Positions 1 to 8,991 of a stretch of 64,000 bases of DNA are shown here, piece by piece. The translations under genes and the position numbers were made by a program. Under the pieces are notes generated by a model. That model was given only the letters and a program-made list of their open reading frames with translations, did no database searches and had not been told where the DNA came from. Position 1 is the first letter of the stretch. Every line of letters begins with the position of its first letter. This DNA is from Gammaproteobacteria bacterium (GTDB lineage: Bacteria > Pseudomonadota > Gammaproteobacteria > SZUA-229): contig WFMW01000018.1 in assembly GCA_015488885.1 (NCBI GenBank), forward strand, positions 1 through 64,000, written 5' to 3'.

Positions 1-146
1 CCCGGATCCACATTGATGTAAGGATCCAGTTTCATCATTTTAACCTTGAGACCTCGATTTTCGAGAATGGCACCGATAGCTGCTGATGCCAGCCCTTTGC
101 CTAATGAGGAAACAACACCGCCGGTGATAAAGATAAAACGTGTCAT
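1..146 (-). CDS. pyrG: CTP synthase, N-terminal fragment (cut by window edge)
   Basis: Only the first 48 codons are in the window, starting at the ATG at 146 and running off the left end. The translation begins [18 protein letters not shown], followed by [17 protein letters not shown]. This is the highly conserved ATP-binding start of the CTP synthase synthetase domain, with its P-loop-like [10 protein letters not shown]. The enzyme makes CTP from UTP, glutamine and ATP in the cytoplasm. The gene reads leftwards, away from the small gene at 420. The identification is secure for such a short piece because the motif is nearly invariant. Confidence 0.95.
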   Translation of the reverse strand, partial: MTRFIFITGGVVSSLGKGLASAAIGAILENRGLKVKMMKLDPYINVDP

Positions 147-283
147 GAAAACAGACCCATATACTTAACATCATATATAATATTAATTGAAAGAATGACA
201 TAGAGTGGAGGAATATCCGAACCGGAATGGCGAACGAAATAACCTGCCTCTGCTCGGATAGCTATCATAACAAAGATGTCGAG

Positions 284-311
284 TATCAACAATCAGCTAT
301 CAACAATCAGC
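284..311. repeat. 14-bp perfect tandem duplication
   Basis: The unit tatcaacaatcagc occurs twice in tandem (284-297, 298-311). A 14-bp duplication would shift a reading frame, so this stretch is probably not coding. That favours the later start (420) for the downstream small gene. It is one of many similar short duplications in the window. Confidence 0.9.
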
Positions 312-419
312 AGATTCCTTGCAGCCAGTTATAGCAAAGAAAAGATAATCAATGTTAGAATTACTATCGACACTGACTCATTATTTCATCCCGGCATAAA
401 ACCGGGTAATAAGCCTGTT

Positions 420-623
420 ATGCCATTTGAAACGCTCAGTCCCGCTGTTCAGATAAAAATTGAAGCTTTGTGTGCCAGTGGCTGCAAGCAGGTTAACCGG
501 ATCATCCAGCGTGGTCAGGAACAACGCCCCCTTGCCGAACTCGATGGTTTCAGCCAGGAAGAAACCCGGCAGATTCTGGCTGTATTAACCGAGATTATGG
601 CGGTTTATGATAATAAAGGATGA
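420..623 (+). CDS. Small protein of unknown function (67 aa)
   Basis: The frame is open from 276, but I place the start at the ATG at 420 (MPFETLSPAVQIKIEALC). The upstream part contains a 14-bp tandem duplication and reads like non-coding sequence, whereas the last 67 residues look like a compact, mostly helical small cytoplasmic protein. There are two cysteines (IEALCASGCKQ) and a C-terminal helix ending in MAVYDNKG. No signal peptide or membrane segment is seen. No clear Shine-Dalgarno precedes 420, so the start is not certain. It lies alone between pyrG (divergent) and a MITE-like element that begins 7 bp after its stop. I do not recognise the family. Confidence 0.6.
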   Translation: MPFETLSPAVQIKIEALCASGCKQVNRIIQRGQEQRPLAELDGFSQEETRQILAVLTEIMAVYDNKG

Positions 624-629
624 CGGGGA

Positions 630-800
630 ATTAAGGAACTTCTGAATAAGTCTGGGTGCAGCAGATTGAGAGCCAGAATTTTTCAGAGCAAGGCGCTAAG
701 TGATTGGAATAGTTATTTTATTTTAATTGCTTAGTAACGTTGCTATGAGAACACTGGACTTATAAAGATGTATCCACGACTTATTCAGAGGTTCCTTAAT
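630..800. mobile_element. MITE-like element, 171 bp, with 23-bp terminal inverted repeats
   Basis: The outer 23 bases (630-652, starting attaaggaacttctgaataa) are repeated in inverted orientation at 778-800 with a single mismatch. The 125-bp interior has no open reading frame of note. The size, the long near-perfect terminal repeats and the absence of a transposase fit a non-autonomous miniature element. It fills the gap between the small gene ending at 623 and the end of rbgA at 814. As RNA it would fold into a long hairpin and could terminate transcription from either side. A direct target duplication is not obvious. Confidence 0.7.
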
Positions 801-813
801 CATCTATCGTACT

Positions 814-1674
814 TTACTGTATTTCCTGCATTATCATTTCAGGTGTTTCAAAACTTATTCTACCCAGCGTACCACGTCGAATTTCGTGAATAAGAATTTC
901 CGCCGCACGCGAGCGGTCGACTCTGCCGCCTGAACGTAAACAGCCACGCTTGCGCCCTATTGCATCCAGTAGCTCAACGGATGATTCAGGCAGTTTTTGC
1001 AAACGAAACCGTTTCTTTAATCCTTGCGGGCAGGCATGTAACAGATAAGCGGCGGCATAATCGGCAATATCTTCGAAATCAATCGCGGTATTTTTTATTG
1101 CCCCGGTTATAGCCAGACGATAACTGCTGTTCTCATTGTCTATTTTAGGCCAGAGTATGCCCGGCGTGTCGGCCAGGCTGATGCCGTCACCGAGCATAAT
1201 ACGCTGTTGTGGTAATGAAACATTTTTGGTCACTGCCGGTTCATCACCGACTTTTGCCGCGACCTTACCGGCCAGTATATTAATGATGGTTGACTTGCCG
1301 ACATTGGGAATGCCCATTACCATCAAGCGAATATTTTTTGCTGCCGTGTTACGCTGTGGCAGCATTTTCTGACATAAAGCCGGTATTTTTTTTATTGCTG
1401 CCGGTGCCTGCATGGATACGGCCAGGGCTTTAACCCCCTGCTGTTTTTCCAGATATTGCAACCAGCGTTGGGTGATAAGCGGGTCGGCCAGGTCATATTT
1501 ATTTAATAATTTAATGCAGGGGCGGTGTTTGCGTAACGCGGCAACCATCGGGTTTTCACTGCTGAATGGAATACGCGCATCCATGACCTCAATTACCAGA
1601 TCAATATCGGGCATGGTTTCAGCGATTTTGCGGCGGGCTTTATGCATATGCCCTGGATACCATTGTACAGCCAT
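814..1674 (-). CDS. rbgA: Ribosome biogenesis GTPase YlqF/RbgA
   Basis: This is a circularly permuted GTPase that in its family acts late in 50S subunit assembly. The start is set at the ATG at 1674, giving MAVQWYPGHMHKARR, the standard N-terminus of the family; a TTG four codons upstream is the only other in-frame choice. The permuted motif order is visible: G4-like NKYD near residue 58, then G1 GIPNVGKST near residue 120, then G3 DTPG. The C-terminal region carries the usual helical RNA-binding extension. The length of 286 aa is normal. It lies 39 bp downstream of maeB on the same strand and may share its transcript. Confidence 0.93.
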   Translation of the reverse strand: MAVQWYPGHMHKARRKIAETMPDIDLVIEVMDARIPFSSENPMVAALRKHRPCIKLLNKYDLADPLITQRWLQYLEKQQGVKALAVSMQAPAAIKKIPALCQKMLPQRNTAAKNIRLMVMGIPNVGKSTIINILAGKVAAKVGDEPAVTKNVSLPQQRIMLGDGISLADTPGILWPKIDNENSSYRLAITGAIKNTAIDFEDIADYAAAYLLHACPQGLKKRFRLQKLPESSVELLDAIGRKRGCLRSGGRVDRSRAAEILIHEIRRGTLGRISFETPEMIMQEIQ

Positions 1675-1713
1675 AAAATTTTGCAACAGAAAGTGAAGGA
1701 TGAAATATTCGGC

Positions 1714-3984
1714 TTAACGAGTTTGCCGCATAGTATGTTCTATGGCAATGGCACTCATATTAACCAGACCACGAACCGTGGTAGATTGTGCCACAACATG
1801 GACAGACTTTTCCATCCCCATCAACACCGGGCCGATAAGCACACCACCACCAAGTATTTTCAATAGATTGGCAGCTATATTTGCCGCGTCCACATTAGGC
1901 ATAACCAGCAGGTTGGCACTGCCCTTGAGTTTTGAACCCGGATAAAAGCGCCTGCGAATTGTTTCAGACAAAGCTGCATCGGCATGCATTTCACCATCCA
2001 CTTCCAGCGTGGGAGCAAGCTGATGCAGTTTAATCACAGCCTGCCTGACTTTTATGGCCGACTCATCGGCCAGTGAACCAAAATTGGAATGCGAAACCAG
2101 GGCGACTTTAGGGGTAATCCCAAAATGTCGAATTTCTTCAGCTGCCAGCAATGTCGCTTCGACCAGTTCATCCGGGGACGGGTTGCTGGTGACATGAACA
2201 TCACACAGAAACAGGGTTTTGCCAGGTAACAAATGTGCCACCAGTGTCGATGCCTGCGTCACCCCCGGCGCTTTATCAATAACTGCCATGATCGCATTAA
2301 GATGATGTCGGAAGCGACCAACCACGCCTGCAATCATCGCATCGGCATAACCTTCCCTGACCAGCAAGGCGGCAAATACCGCCGTGGTGTTGCGCACGAC
2401 ATATTCCGCCGCTTCCGGGGGTACGCCATTACGCCCCATTAACCGGTGATAGGTGGCAACATAATGGTTTAAGCCGGAAAAGGTCTGTGGATCGATAATT
2501 TCAATATCTTTATCCACGTTGATACGCAGGCCGAGTTTATGCATACGTTTCACAATAATTTCTTTATGGCCAATCAGTACAGGGCGGGCAATACGATTAT
2601 CAACAACCTGCTGGGCAGCCTGTAAGACACGGTTATCTTCACCTTCTGCAAACACCAGTTTCCTGCCACTATCACAGACATGATCAAATATCGGGCGCAT
2701 AAAAAACCCGCTATGATAATTAAAGTTTTGCAGCTTGAGGCGATATTCATATAAATTTTTAATGGGCCGGGTTGCCACGCCGCTATCCATGGCTGCCCGG
2801 GCGACCGCGCATGGCAGTTCCACCATCAGCCGGGGATCAAAAGGTTTGGGAATCAGATAGTCGCGGCCAAAGATATCCGCCTTGCCACCATACGCCTTGA
2901 TGACCTGCTCTGAACTTTCCTGTTGCACCAGCCTGGACAACGCATTAACACAGGCAAGTTTCATGGCTTCATTAATGGTGGTCGCGCCTACATCCAGCGC
3001 GCCACGAAAGATAAACGGAAAGCACAGCACATTATTGACCTGGTTGGGATAATCGGAACGACCGGTACAGATCAAGGCATCCGGGCGGGTCTGCCTGACC
3101 AGTTCGGGAGATATTTCCGGATCCGGGTTTGCCAGTGCCAACACCAATGGATCTTTGGCCATTTTTTTCAGCATGGCGGGTTTTAATACATTGGCTGCCG
3201 ACAAACCCAGAAAAATATCCGCACCTGCAATCACCTCATCCAGGGTGCGTGCATCGGTATCGACAGCAAATGCCGATTTCCATTTATCCATTTGCTGCGT
3301 GCGCCCCTGATAGACCACGCCGACAATATCGGTAACAATAATATTTTCGCGGGGCAAACCCGCACTGAGCAGCTGATTTAAACAGGCCAGCGCGGCCGCA
3401 CCGGCACCTGAAGTCACCAGGCGAATATCACTAATGGTTTTATTAACCACCTTCAATGCACTTAATACGGCTGCCGCAACAATAATGGCCGTGCCGTGCT
3501 GGTCATCGTGAAACACCGGAATATGCATCCGCTCACGTAACGCCTGCTCAATTTCAAAACATTCGGGTGCTTTAATATCTTCCAGATTAATACCGCCAAA
3601 GGTTGGCTCAAGACTTGATACCGTTTCTACGAATTGTTCTATATTGGGTTGATTTATTTCAATATCAAAGACATCAATACCGGAGAATTTTTTGAATAGA
3701 ACCGCTTTGCCTTCCATCACCGGTTTGGCTGCCAGTGGGCCAATATTGCCCAGACCAAGCACCGCACTGCCATTGGTAATCACCCCGACCAGATTGGAAC
3801 GAATGGTAAAATGCGCGACCTGACTGGCATCCGCCATAATCGCTTCACAGGTGGCGGCAACACCGGGGGAATAGGCCAGCCCTAAATCATGTTGATTCGC
3901 CAGTGGTTTGGTCGAGCTGATTTCCAGCTTACCTGGAGTCGGGTATTGATGATAGTCCAGTGCGTCCTGATCCAGCTCTGACAT
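1714..3984 (-). CDS. maeB: NADP-dependent malic enzyme with phosphotransacetylase-like C-terminal domain
   Basis: This protein converts malate to pyruvate and CO2 with reduction of NADP, linking the TCA cycle to pyruvate and supplying NADPH. At 756 aa it has the large MaeB layout: malic enzyme domains in roughly residues 1-430 and a phosphate acetyl/butyryltransferase-like domain after about 435. Visible malic enzyme landmarks are [10 protein letters not shown], the NAD(P)-fold region [13 protein letters not shown], and the HDDQHGTA metal/substrate motif near residue 160. The second domain ([18 protein letters not shown] onwards) is generally regulatory rather than catalytic in this family. 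It starts at the ATG at 3984 and is followed by rbgA. Confidence 0.95.
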   Translation of the reverse strand: MSELDQDALDYHQYPTPGKLEISSTKPLANQHDLGLAYSPGVAATCEAIMADASQVAHFTIRSNLVGVITNGSAVLGLGNIGPLAAKPVMEGKAVLFKKFSGIDVFDIEINQPNIEQFVETVSSLEPTFGGINLEDIKAPECFEIEQALRERMHIPVFHDDQHGTAIIVAAAVLSALKVVNKTISDIRLVTSGAGAAALACLNQLLSAGLPRENIIVTDIVGVVYQGRTQQMDKWKSAFAVDTDARTLDEVIAGADIFLGLSAANVLKPAMLKKMAKDPLVLALANPDPEISPELVRQTRPDALICTGRSDYPNQVNNVLCFPFIFRGALDVGATTINEAMKLACVNALSRLVQQESSEQVIKAYGGKADIFGRDYLIPKPFDPRLMVELPCAVARAAMDSGVATRPIKNLYEYRLKLQNFNYHSGFFMRPIFDHVCDSGRKLVFAEGEDNRVLQAAQQVVDNRIARPVLIGHKEIIVKRMHKLGLRINVDKDIEIIDPQTFSGLNHYVATYHRLMGRNGVPPEAAEYVVRNTTAVFAALLVREGYADAMIAGVVGRFRHHLNAIMAVIDKAPGVTQASTLVAHLLPGKTLFLCDVHVTSNPSPDELVEATLLAAEEIRHFGITPKVALVSHSNFGSLADESAIKVRQAVIKLHQLAPTLEVDGEMHADAALSETIRRRFYPGSKLKGSANLLVMPNVDAANIAANLLKILGGGVLIGPVLMGMEKSVHVVAQSTTVRGLVNMSAIAIEHTMRQTR

Positions 3985-4072
3985 AGCGTGCCCTCTACCT
4001 GATATTGATCATACCCTGTTAGTGTAGAAGTTTATTGACAAGTTTTTGAGATCGGGAAAATAAATAAGACAT

Positions 4073-4097
4073 TCTGACTGAGTTTTATTCAGTCAGA
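4073..4097 (-). terminator. Hairpin downstream of the acyl carrier protein gene
   Basis: A perfect 9-bp inverted repeat (tctgactga at 4073-4081, tcagtcaga at 4089-4097) with a 7-base loop lies 70 bp past the acp stop. On the minus strand the stem is followed by a T-rich but interrupted tract. This is a plausible terminator between acp and maeB, though not a textbook one. Confidence 0.5.
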
Positions 4098-4166
4098 TTT
4101 ATTCATCCCTGCTCCATTCATCCTGGCTCCATTATGGCAGGCTGTTAACGGCACCATAAAGATGCA

Positions 4167-4406
4167 TCAGGCCGCTGCATTCTGACGTAATTCATCAATT
4201 TTTACCACAATATCATTTACTGTTTGCATTTTTTCTATCAACTCATTGGGTATTTCAATGTCGTACTCTTCTTCAAGATCATAAAGAACAGTAATGGCCT
4301 TCAGTGAATCAAGACCGAGTGATGCCAATGGTGAATCAGGTTTTATTTTCTCAACGGGGCAATTGGCGGTAGTACTTATTATTTCGGCTACTTTGGAAAA
4401 TATCAT
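4167..4406 (-). CDS. Acyl carrier protein (specialised, not the fab-cluster copy)
   Basis: A 79-aa acidic helical protein with the phosphopantetheine attachment motif GLDSLKA; the modified serine would be Ser34. The flanking sequence LYDLEEEYDIEIPNE matches helix II/III of AcpP-like carriers. It carries acyl chains as thioesters for a partner enzyme in the cytoplasm. It is not surrounded by fabD, fabG or fabF, as the housekeeping AcpP normally is. Instead it stands divergently to an RpfF-like DSF synthase, whose known family substrates are acyl-ACPs, so it may be the dedicated carrier for signal synthesis. That role is inference. A hairpin lies behind it. Confidence 0.9.
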   Translation of the reverse strand: MIFSKVAEIISTTANCPVEKIKPDSPLASLGLDSLKAITVLYDLEEEYDIEIPNELIEKMQTVNDIVVKIDELRQNAAA

Positions 4407-4766
4407 GGTTTTTTACATCGCTATCATTTCATTATATTAAGAGCATAAAAATATAATAACAATTCATTATTGAATCTTTTAAAGATTAGATGCATTATTA
4501 TATTCAGCAATATTAACATTGAAAATAAAAATAACAAAGAAATTTACATCTATTTACATTTTAAACTTAACGTTTTACTTAAACAGCATAACCTTAACAT
4601 TGTTTTATAAAATATTGATTATATTCCCTTGACATCAGTTATGAAAAAGCGTTTTATAACACATAGGGATTAATCTAAAATAAGTGTATAGCCCAATCCA
4701 ATAAGGAATCTCTAAATAAATATTGAGCAGAATTTTAAAGTTAGTTTAGTAAAGAGCATAAGATTC
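4407..4766. other. AT-rich divergent promoter region between acp and the rpfF-like gene
   Basis: This 360-bp non-coding region is very AT-rich and must hold the promoters of both divergent genes. A TTGACA at 4629-4634 and a TATAAC at 4655-4660 could serve the rightward gene, but the 20-bp spacing is long. A pair of TTTACAT heptamers lies at 4543-4559. No small ORF with a ribosome binding site was found. Confidence 0.6.
4543..4559. promoter_or_regulatory. Paired TTTACAT direct repeat (10-bp period)
   Basis: TTTACAT occurs at 4543-4549 and again at 4553-4559, one helical turn apart. A near-identical 17-mer (15 of 17 bases) is found at 11238-11254 in front of the large secreted protein gene. 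This spacing suits a dimeric regulator binding one DNA face. In such AT-rich DNA chance occurrence is possible. Confidence 0.3.
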
Positions 4767-5813
4767 ATGAATTTTGATTCCGACTCGTTATCTTCACACA
4801 GTGAAATTGATAACAATGGCAAGTTAACAACCAATGTCAACTTTACCCAGTTCAGCACACGCTATGACTGTAAAACCCGAACCATCTGGTGCTGGTTACA
4901 GCCCAAACCTCGCCCCTGTCTTAACCCGACCCTGATAAGTGAACTTGAGCAACTACAGTGCCGCTTAAAAAATATTTATACGCATCAGCGAGATAATTCA
5001 GCCTGGCAGTTTAAACATCTCATCCTGGCTTCACGCTCGCCGGATATTTTTAATCTCGGTGGCGACCTGGGTTTATTCAAGGAACTCATTGTTAAAAAAG
5101 ATGAAATTAACCTGCAGCAATATGCCTATCGTTGTATTCAGTTGCTGCACCAGAATATTATTAACCTGGACCTGCCCATTACGATTATCTCACTGATTCA
5201 GGGTCAGGCATTGGGTGGTGGCTTTGAATGCGCACTTTCCTGTGATGTTATTATTGCCGAACGGGGTACGCAGATGGGCTTTCCGGAAATTCTGTTTAAC
5301 CTGTTCCCGGGTATGGGTGCCTATAACTTGCTCGCCAGGCGTATTGGCCCCGGCCTTGCTGAGCGTATGATATTAAGTGGCCAGACCTATAGCGCAGAAG
5401 AGTTATATGAAATGGGTGTTGTGGATGTACTGGCTGATAAAAATCAGGGCATTAAAGCTACTGAACGTTATTTAAAACATCACCAACATGCGCACAACAC
5501 CATAGAATCAATAAAAAAAGTCAGCAAAATTGTACAGCCTGTCACTGAACAGGATTTAATAGCGATTGTGGATATATGGGTGGAATCTGCACTGCAATTA
5601 ACCGATAAAGATCTGAATAAGATGCAGCGCCTTATTGATGCACAAAATACCCTGCATCAAAATAAAATCCATGCGCAGTCAAAACGGGTTATTCGACAGG
5701 GAGAATGGCGTAAAAACGATACCGTCGATTTCCCGTTATTAACACATTTGGGCGAAACAGTTTTACATAATCGCCGCCACAATCAGGCTGGCCGCCGGGC
5801 CGGTAATTTTTAA
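4767..5813 (+). CDS. rpfF: RpfF-like DSF (cis-2-unsaturated fatty acid signal) synthase
   Basis: A 348-aa crotonase-fold protein. The core reads GQALGGGFECALSCDVIIAE then MGFPEILFNLFPGMGAYNLL, which is much closer to RpfF of Xanthomonas and relatives than to fatty-acid-oxidation hydratases. The two catalytic glutamates of RpfF (141 and 161 in Xanthomonas, from memory) correspond to Glu154 and Glu174 with the same 20-residue spacing. The oxyanion-hole motif NLGGDLGLF lies near 96-104. RpfF dehydrates 3-hydroxyacyl-ACP and cleaves the thioester to release the diffusible signal factor. The protein is longer than the usual ~290 aa, with extra residues at both ends. It is divergent from an acyl carrier protein gene. 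No rpfC or rpfG is in the window. Confidence 0.85.
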   Translation: MNFDSDSLSSHSEIDNNGKLTTNVNFTQFSTRYDCKTRTIWCWLQPKPRPCLNPTLISELEQLQCRLKNIYTHQRDNSAWQFKHLILASRSPDIFNLGGDLGLFKELIVKKDEINLQQYAYRCIQLLHQNIINLDLPITIISLIQGQALGGGFECALSCDVIIAERGTQMGFPEILFNLFPGMGAYNLLARRIGPGLAERMILSGQTYSAEELYEMGVVDVLADKNQGIKATERYLKHHQHAHNTIESIKKVSKIVQPVTEQDLIAIVDIWVESALQLTDKDLNKMQRLIDAQNTLHQNKIHAQSKRVIRQGEWRKNDTVDFPLLTHLGETVLHNRRHNQAGRRAGNF

Positions 5814-5869
5814 GCCCTATACTTTGCCCGGAGAAAAGTACCAATAATGGCAGCACGCAGCAAAAATAA

Positions 5870-6232
5870 ATGTCTGCCTTAATTTTCAGGCTGAATAATG
5901 TTCCCGAGGACGAAGCTGTCGATGTCCGACAGCTATTGGATGATAACGATATAGATTATTATGAAACCTCGGCAGGTAACTGGGGGATTTCCATGCCTGC
6001 CATCTGGGTCAGACAAAAAAATCAGGTCGATCAGGCAAAACGGCTTATTGAGAACTATGAACAACAGCGTTACCTGCAGGCACAGCAGGATTATCAAAAC
6101 AGAAAAAACCATGGCCAACAGCAAACATTATTAACCAGCTTTTTACAGGCACCCATACGTTTTCTTGTTTATTTTTCTGCTATTATTTTAATATTATATT
6201 TATCGTTTAAATTTATTTATGAACTGGCATAA
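5870..6232 (+). CDS. Small membrane-anchored protein, DUF6164-like
   Basis: 120 aa. The N-terminal ~70 residues (LIFRLNNVPEDEAVDVRQLL, then IDYYETSAGNWGISMPAIWV) form a small alpha/beta domain of the DUF2007/DUF6164 type. A polar Gln-rich linker follows, then one C-terminal transmembrane helix (about residues 97-117, ending FKFIYELA). It lies 56 bp after the rpfF-like gene on the same strand and could be co-transcribed. The function of this family is not known to me. It is convergent with the ftr operon, whose last gene ends at 6285. Confidence 0.75.
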   Translation: MSALIFRLNNVPEDEAVDVRQLLDDNDIDYYETSAGNWGISMPAIWVRQKNQVDQAKRLIENYEQQRYLQAQQDYQNRKNHGQQQTLLTSFLQAPIRFLVYFSAIILILYLSFKFIYELA

Positions 6233-6284
6233 TAGTAAATAGCTTTATTTTATCCAGAGCTATAGAACGTTTATTACTGGCGGT

Positions 6285-7676
6285 TTACCAGACAAAGAAC
6301 ATCATTACCCAGCTCAAACCCACCAGGCTGCTAGTTGTCATAATAACTGCCCAGGCAGCCAGTTGTTGCCTGCTGGTAGCTTTGCTTTGTATCAGTTTCT
6401 GCCTTAACAGGTAACCACTCCAGAGATAAGCCAGCACTAACAGCGCTATGCGTAAAGCCGGTACGCCCATCAATACAATATGTTCACTTTTTATCATACT
6501 CAACGTTAACCCGGTCAAACCAAGAAAAACGCTGAGGCCAGCCAGTGGCGTAAGTGCATAACCCAGTGACCAGGGAATCGGCTTTTTATATTTCAGAATA
6601 CGAGCGGCCAGCCACAGGCCAGCAAAAATAAGCCCGCCTACACAGATTGTAGTGCCAGCCAGGTATAATAATATACTGAGGCCATCGAGCCAGCTAAACA
6701 CATCGTTGGTTTGCGGGTAGTGTGTCAGCAACCACCATGGGGCATTATCATCCAGCATCCACATTATATTATGATTGATCAGCCAGGCTGCCAGGCTTTG
6801 TTTCATTGCCACAAACCAGGGTGATGCTGACCACTGAAAAGCACCGGTGGCAACACCTAACATGCCAAATAATAATAAGAAAATATCCCAGTGACTGGAT
6901 GTTTTGTCATCAATGGAAAGTATTTCTGTATTGGCTGAGCGTGCCTGTAGCGCTACCGCATCACGATGGCCGCTGCAACGCCCACACATATGGCAGGCAC
7001 TATCACCCGTCATGGTACGAATACTGATTAACGGTGCACAATCCACCGCTGGTGTCCGTCGAGGAGCTTGATCCCAGGCCTCACGATCAACCTGAAAATG
7101 CACGGGTGCCAAACGCGATAACAGTGAAAAGACCCCATTTGCCGGGCACAGGGAACGACACCATACACGTTTGCCACGTCCGTAAATAAAACCAACGATC
7201 ATTGCCGCCACCGTCGAACCACCAAGAATCAATAATGCTGCTTTGGGGTATTCGTATACACTGATTAACTGGCCATAAATCGTTGTCGTCATAAAAGCAA
7301 CAAACGGCCAGCCACCCCAGCGCATCCAGCGAGGGATCGCCCGTCCCAGACCATGACGGCTCGACCACTCACTCAACGCCCCTTCGGGACAGAAGACACC
7401 ACACCAGACCCGCCCCAGCAGAACCATACTGAGCATGACAAATGGCCACCAGATTCCCCAGAATATAAACTGCGCAAACAAAACCATGTTTTGATAAAAG
7501 TGTACATAATCTTTTGGCATTGGTAGCAACGCCGGCCAGATCAGCAAACCAAGATAGAAGACAACAACAGCCCACTGTATGCTCTGAATCAGACCACGCC
7601 TGGCTTGCATAAAGTCACCCAGTCGTTGCAGTAACGGCCGCGGCTGACAGGGTAATTGTGTTGTCATTTCGTTCAT
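6285..7676 (-). CDS. ftrD: FtrD-like polyferredoxin (4Fe-4S membrane protein of ferrous iron uptake)
   Basis: A membrane protein of 463 aa with several transmembrane helices and cysteine motifs of the NapH/YccM type: WCGVFCPEGAL near 92-98, WCRSLCPANG near 172-179, and a Cys cluster CHMCGRC near 228-234. A further Cys about 15 residues earlier may be the fourth cluster ligand, because the position after CxxCxxC is His rather than Cys. In FtrABCD systems this subunit is thought to pass electrons for iron release or reoxidation with the FTR1 permease. The start is the ATG at 7676, which overlaps the ftrC stop as ATGA; a TTG two codons earlier is less likely. It is the last gene of the operon. 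Confidence 0.85.
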   Translation of the reverse strand: MNEMTTQLPCQPRPLLQRLGDFMQARRGLIQSIQWAVVVFYLGLLIWPALLPMPKDYVHFYQNMVLFAQFIFWGIWWPFVMLSMVLLGRVWCGVFCPEGALSEWSSRHGLGRAIPRWMRWGGWPFVAFMTTTIYGQLISVYEYPKAALLILGGSTVAAMIVGFIYGRGKRVWCRSLCPANGVFSLLSRLAPVHFQVDREAWDQAPRRTPAVDCAPLISIRTMTGDSACHMCGRCSGHRDAVALQARSANTEILSIDDKTSSHWDIFLLLFGMLGVATGAFQWSASPWFVAMKQSLAAWLINHNIMWMLDDNAPWWLLTHYPQTNDVFSWLDGLSILLYLAGTTICVGGLIFAGLWLAARILKYKKPIPWSLGYALTPLAGLSVFLGLTGLTLSMIKSEHIVLMGVPALRIALLVLAYLWSGYLLRQKLIQSKATSRQQLAAWAVIMTTSSLVGLSWVMMFFVW

Positions 7677-8542
7677 GAACAACCCCGTTTTTTCACCGAG
7701 GCGGACTGACTGGAACGCTGTAACAAAACACCAACCACAATCCAGTAGCTAATATAAGTTAGCAATATTGTTAATGCCGGTTGTGAGCGATATCCGGTGA
7801 AAGATGCCACAACGCCACCCAAACGACTACTGTCATCCAGTAAAAAACTGCTGTTCCATACAGGATCAATCACTGCAGGAATCCAGCCAAGACCAATCAT
7901 TCTGTCTACCCCGTCAATAACTAATGCAGCAGCCAGTAGTAACAATAAAGTTTCACTAAAACGGAAAAATAATCGCCAGGAAAAAAAACGGGTACTGCGT
8001 GATAATAGCCAGAAAGTAAGAAAGGCAAGCATAAAACCACTGGCCGCCGACACAATAAAAGACATTAAACCATGGTTATTAGCCAGCCCGGCACCGTATA
8101 GAAAAATGACTGTTTCAGCCCCTTCCCGGCCAACTGCAATAGCAGCCAGCGTAGACATACCCCACCAGTTTGCCTGCTCACGTGCTCGTTGCAAACCCGA
8201 TTCAAGATCGCTTTTAAGGGTACGACCGTGGCGGCGCATCCATAACACCATTTGCACAATCAAAACTGCAGCAATGAGCATAATGGCAATCTGGAAGTCT
8301 TCCAGTGCTTCACCTGCCAGTTCACTTTGTATGCTTAACATTATAAAAGCCAGAGCAGACGCTAAAACGATGCCGGCCACGACTCCTGCCCACAAAAAAC
8401 GCATGCCTGTTCTGGCTTCTACTGGATTATCACAGGCCTGATTTTTTAACCAGGTATATAAAATGCCAATAACCAGCATAGCCTCAATACTTTCGCGCCA
8501 GACAATAAAAATTGTGTTACTCATAAAAAAAGTATTACTCAT
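7673..8542 (-). CDS. ftrC: FTR1-family high-affinity iron permease
   Basis: 289 aa with about seven transmembrane helices. Both signature REXXE motifs of FTR1/EfeU are present: WRESIEAML near residues 15-22 and VGREGAETVIFLYG near 137-150. These glutamates are the iron ligands of the permease family. It sits between the cupredoxin gene and the polyferredoxin gene, as in FtrABCD operons, and overlaps ftrD by four bases. The N-terminus shows an 18-bp imperfect tandem duplication (MSNTFF MSNTIF), so the second Met at 8524 could also be the start. Confidence 0.93.
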   Translation of the reverse strand: MSNTFFMSNTIFIVWRESIEAMLVIGILYTWLKNQACDNPVEARTGMRFLWAGVVAGIVLASALAFIMLSIQSELAGEALEDFQIAIMLIAAVLIVQMVLWMRRHGRTLKSDLESGLQRAREQANWWGMSTLAAIAVGREGAETVIFLYGAGLANNHGLMSFIVSAASGFMLAFLTFWLLSRSTRFFSWRLFFRFSETLLLLLAAALVIDGVDRMIGLGWIPAVIDPVWNSSFLLDDSSRLGGVVASFTGYRSQPALTILLTYISYWIVVGVLLQRSSQSASVKKRGCS

Positions 8543-8565
8543 AAAATTTAACTCAACAATAAACC

Positions 8566-8901
8566 TTATTTAACAAAAATAATGCCCTGTGCTGTTTGCA
8601 TATGAAACTCACCAAAAAATCGGTATCGACCCGGTTTTAATGGCGCAAAGACCACCGAACGGGTGACTCCCTGAGCAATCACTGACTCCTTGCGCAGCGC
8701 TTTACTTTCAAATTCCTCAGGCCCGGGCCCAAGATTTGAAATTACAATTTTAAAACGTGTATGAGCAGGTACAGTAATCGTTTCCGGCTGAAAATATCCT
8801 GCTTTAATAATCAATTTATAAGCAGGCAAACCCGCCTGGGAAACAGAGCTGAAAAATACGCCGCTAAACAACAAAAATAGTACTGGATAAATTTTTTTCA
8901 T
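8566..8901 (-). CDS. ftrB: FtrB-like periplasmic cupredoxin
   Basis: A 111-aa exported protein: signal peptide MKKIYPVLFLLFSGVFFSSV, cleavage probably after SQA, then a single cupredoxin domain. The sequence RFKIVISNLGPGPEEFES and the C-terminal RYRFFGEFHMQTAQGIIFVK match the FtrB group of cupredoxin_1 proteins, which accompany P19 and FTR1 and are proposed to oxidise Fe2+ or relay electrons. It lies 24 bp upstream of ftrC and 91 bp downstream of the porin gene. The His and Met near the C-terminus are candidate copper ligands. Confidence 0.85.
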   Translation of the reverse strand: MKKIYPVLFLLFSGVFFSSVSQAGLPAYKLIIKAGYFQPETITVPAHTRFKIVISNLGPGPEEFESKALRKESVIAQGVTRSVVFAPLKPGRYRFFGEFHMQTAQGIIFVK

Positions 8902-8991
8902 TATTCATTAACCTGTCTATACATTTCAGAAAAACTACTTTGCAATAATAATATTGAACAATCCGTTTAAAATTATCCTGAAGACCCAAAA

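Noticed and set aside
276-419. N-terminal extension of the small gene ending at 623
   Set aside because: It contains a 14-bp perfect duplication that would have shifted the frame, and the text before residue 49 does not look like protein.
7797-8441. A 214-codon open frame on the plus strand opposite ftrC
   Set aside because: The minus-strand FTR1 permease has both REXXE motifs and operon context; the opposite frame has no domain or ribosome site and is a shadow of it.
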